A stretch of 19,377 nucleotides of DNA from NCBI GenBank assembly GCA_032433595.1, contig JASWJB010000526.1, forward strand, positions 1 through 19,377. Direction: 5' to 3'. The notes beneath the pieces were generated by a model. The model searched no databases and was not told the origin of the DNA. It saw nothing but the letters and a program-made list of their open reading frames with translations. This stretch comes from Conoideocrella luteorostrata. Lineage: Eukaryota; Ascomycota; Sordariomycetes; Hypocreales; Clavicipitaceae. This document shows, piece by piece, positions 17,203 to 19,377 of this stretch (position 1 is its first letter; every line of letters starts with the position of its first letter). Made by a program: the position numbers and the translations under genes.

Positions 17203-18480
17203 GCTGCTGGGTTGAGTTGGGTCGGTAGCGCTTTGTAGGTGTAGAGGTTGACCTTGCTCTGGCCCGATTGGTGTCGGCGAAATGTTTGCGGGGAAATCTA
17301 CGCACACCTATTGCCTGTAGCTTAATAAGCCACTTTGTGCTCTAAGCGTTTCCTGAGCTTCTCTGAGGCCAGTTTCGCTTATGATTGAGAAAGGGCGTAG
17401 CTGGATACATATAAATAATTAGAGCTTTACGAAGAACTTAATATCGTTCTTTTAATTGACATGCAAGGCGCCGTGTACTCCATACCTGGGCTTGTCACCC
17501 CGTTCCAGGCGTCGGCAGCTCGTGCTGGTGGATCTTCTACTACGGACATAGCGAGCGCTCTGACGGGTTGTAGCCGAGCTTTTGCACCTGTTTGAGCCAC
17601 GCCACGTTTCATTACGATCATTTAAAATAACAGGTATAGATGGTATACAGGTAGTCAATTCGAATAAAGGTGGTCACCGTATATTATAAGTGAAGCTTCC
17701 AAATACCCCATTCTAGTATTGTGTGCGAGCCAACGGCTTGTAATACACTGGGAATGCGCTAAATAATCACACGCTGCTGCGGGTTAAGAGTTTCTCTCTG
17801 CGAGTATTGATTTGAACTTCAATGACTCTTCCCATTTGAAAACAAAATCATTAACACCAAGAAATTTTATTTAGTCCGATGCATTTGAGAATCCGGTTGC
17901 TGGTGCGGCGGGCGTAGGGCGTTGCTAGGTAATATGTGCTGTAGCTTCGGCCGACCGACAGAACGTACCTGGCAAAGCCGTCGTCGCTTGCTCATGTGGT
18001 CGCATACGGAGTGGTTACCCCGTTGCTGGGATGCAAGATACCGTTCACCTGCTATTGTGCCAGGATGTCACACAAAAGATAACGTAGCCAGAAGGCACCT
18101 TTCCCGTTTAGTTATGACCCTTGTATAGGCTCCTATATCTTGCGACACAGGACCAGCTCGTCGTTGGCGCTCCTGGTCGATCCCGGCACTTCGATAGCGT
18201 TGATCTCCATCAGGGATCGTGGTTCGGGTCCTCCACATGGCTAGTGAATGCCGTTGTGTCCAGAACATACCCCTCCCAAAGTGTCTATCACGGTCGGAGT
18301 TCCGGTGACAAACATCTTTATCCTAGTGTGCAACATCCGCATGAGGCAGTTGTTGATGTCAGGCTTTATCACACTTGGATTGATGTCTTGGAGAGCTGCT
18401 ATACAGGATAGTCCTAGTAGGAGTGTACAGACCATTTGATCTTAGTATCTAGAAGGTCCTGACAAGTCGAATTAGGACTT
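17203..18480. other. Gene-poor region upstream of the DUF952 gene
   Basis: The promoter of the DUF952 gene lies at its left end. No known gene was recognised. Open frames at 18068-18439 on both strands overlap; the plus frame from about 18272 (PPKVSITVGVPVTNIFILVC...) is hydrophobic and could be a decayed membrane-protein fragment, but I cannot place it. A short block near 18067-18090 recurs near 19272-19294. Confidence 0.4.
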
Positions 18481-18489
18481 TACCTATAT

Positions 18490-18570
18490 CCACTACGGAA
18501 TTGAAGTGGCGTTACTAATGATGTGTCAGGCACCAGTATCTGTGTACTGTGGGTGTGCGTTTTGGGTCGA
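18490..18570 (+). repeat. Dispersed repeat, partial copy B (3' end only)
   Basis: GAATTGAAG, then TGTGTCAG(A/G)CA(C/T)CAG, then GGGTGTG(T/C)G(C/T)TTTGGGT match the last ~80 bases of copy C (19103-19177). The TTTGGGTCGAC ending matches copy A (4007-4016). The 5' part is missing or too changed to follow. Confidence 0.5.
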
Positions 18571-18794
18571 CTAAACATGCAGCCCAGCGAACTCCGTTGT
18601 CACGACTTGCGGTACTGCGGCAAGAATCTCGAAACCCTGTAGTCGACTGGCCGAGCGATAGACTATCGTCAAAGATGTCTGAACAATGCTTGTACCTCAA
18701 CGCGGTTGCTCAGTCAGAGGGTCTTGTACTATGCGATGCCAACACAAACACCCCACCAACCTTCGCATTGGAAGGGGTTTGATCCGGACTGATG

Positions 18795-19183
18795 TTGTGT
18801 GGGCGGAAAAGAGCCTCTTTGATGATAGGGTTGTTCCCACGTGAGATTCGGACCCGACCAGTTTGGTCAAGTCCAAGTAAATTAGCTACAAGAGAGGTCC
18901 TAGCTCAAGTAGATCAATAAGTTTCCCCTTCGCACTTGAGTTGTGTCTTTGTATGGAGCCTTTCTCATGTGCCTATCATGATCAAATTGCTTTATTGAAG
19001 TGTGCCAATGCCCGATAACCTCGAATCGGGCAGTTGAACCTTCTGATCTCGTCTTAATAAGGTTTCTACAAATTGATCCGGGTCTCTGAGTTGAACCCAT
19101 CACTGAATTGAAGTTCGGTTGCTGGCTGTGTGTCAGACATCAGCATACAAGTGTTGTGGGTGTGTGCTTTGGGTTGGCAAAAT
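18795..19183 (+). repeat. Dispersed ~390-bp repeat, copy C
   Basis: Full-length partner of copy A (3621-4022): same start TTGTGTGGGCGGAAA, shared TTGCTTTATTGAAGTG (18987-19002), AGGTTTCTACAAATT, and end GTGTGCTTTGGGT. In the well-aligned core around 18976-19004 all differences from copy A are transitions, as expected of RIP or methylation decay. No target duplication is evident around this copy. Confidence 0.6.
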
Positions 19184-19377
19184 ATTTTTCGATTAACTCC
19201 AACTACTCCCAAGTTTCATTTAAGAGGTGGGTGGTCCCAGTGGATGGGTTCTGGCTCAGTTGATGAATTCGTCACACAAAGAATGGCGTAGCCATAGTGT
19301 CAACACCGAAGGAACATGCTCTAATTGCGGCGCAATTATCGTATATTATAACGTTTGACACACTCTTACACACTCAC
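19184..19377. other. Window end, no gene recognised
   Basis: AT-rich DNA with no supported open frame. It contains GTCACACAAAGAATGGCGTAG (about 19272), similar to a block near 18067. Confidence 0.4.

Noticed and set aside
17050..17307. DUF952 start at 17307
   Set aside because: That frame begins with a GTG; the first ATG is at 17202, directly before the conserved domain.

Overview
The window reads as a stretch of nuclear chromosome from a filamentous ascomycete, most likely a Sordariomycete (inference). Genes carry several short introns of 50-98 bp with GT..AG ends and, in most of them, CTAAY/CTGAC-like branch sites; start codons sit in CAAAATGGC or CACCATGGC contexts; and the products are typical fungal families (HsbA, fungal MFS transporter, M43 metalloprotease, leukotriene A4 hydrolase-type aminopeptidase). 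No rRNA, tRNA or CRISPR array was recognised.

Layout. Positions 1-6186 are a gene-poor, decayed flank. It holds a two-repeat TPR (kinesin-light-chain-like) remnant, a 200-bp solo LTR with a perfect 5-bp target duplication, a bacterial-looking glycosyltransferase-like gene broken by a frameshift and a 15-bp stop-bearing insertion, and one copy of a ~400-bp dispersed repeat. Positions 6187-10054 hold a divergent pair: a GPI-anchored HsbA-type cell-surface protein (minus) and a 569-aa MFS transporter in four exons (plus). They share a 1.26-kb intergenic region with five PacC-type GCCAAG sites on the transporter side. Positions 10055-11775 are an ORF-poor spacer. Positions 11776-17202 are the second gene island: a five-exon M43-like secreted protein whose metal-binding motif has been replaced, a conserved uncharacterised fungal protein with an Ig-like look, a full-length mitochondrial/cytosolic leukotriene A4 hydrolase-type M1 aminopeptidase in five exons, and, convergent to it with a 96-bp gap, a two-exon DUF952 protein. 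Positions 17203-19377 are again gene-poor, with a full and a partial copy of the same dispersed repeat as the left side.

The most interesting item is the M43 homologue at 11776-12752. Reading frame, five exons, signal peptide, four cysteines and Met-turn are all intact, but the HEXXHXXGXXH motif reads [11 protein letters not shown] and the usual propeptide is absent. That is the profile of a secreted pseudoprotease rather than a random wreck. The housekeeping-like island (aminopeptidase, DUF952, Ig-like protein) does not obviously work as a pathway with the accessory genes. All exon boundaries were worked out by eye and no database was searched.
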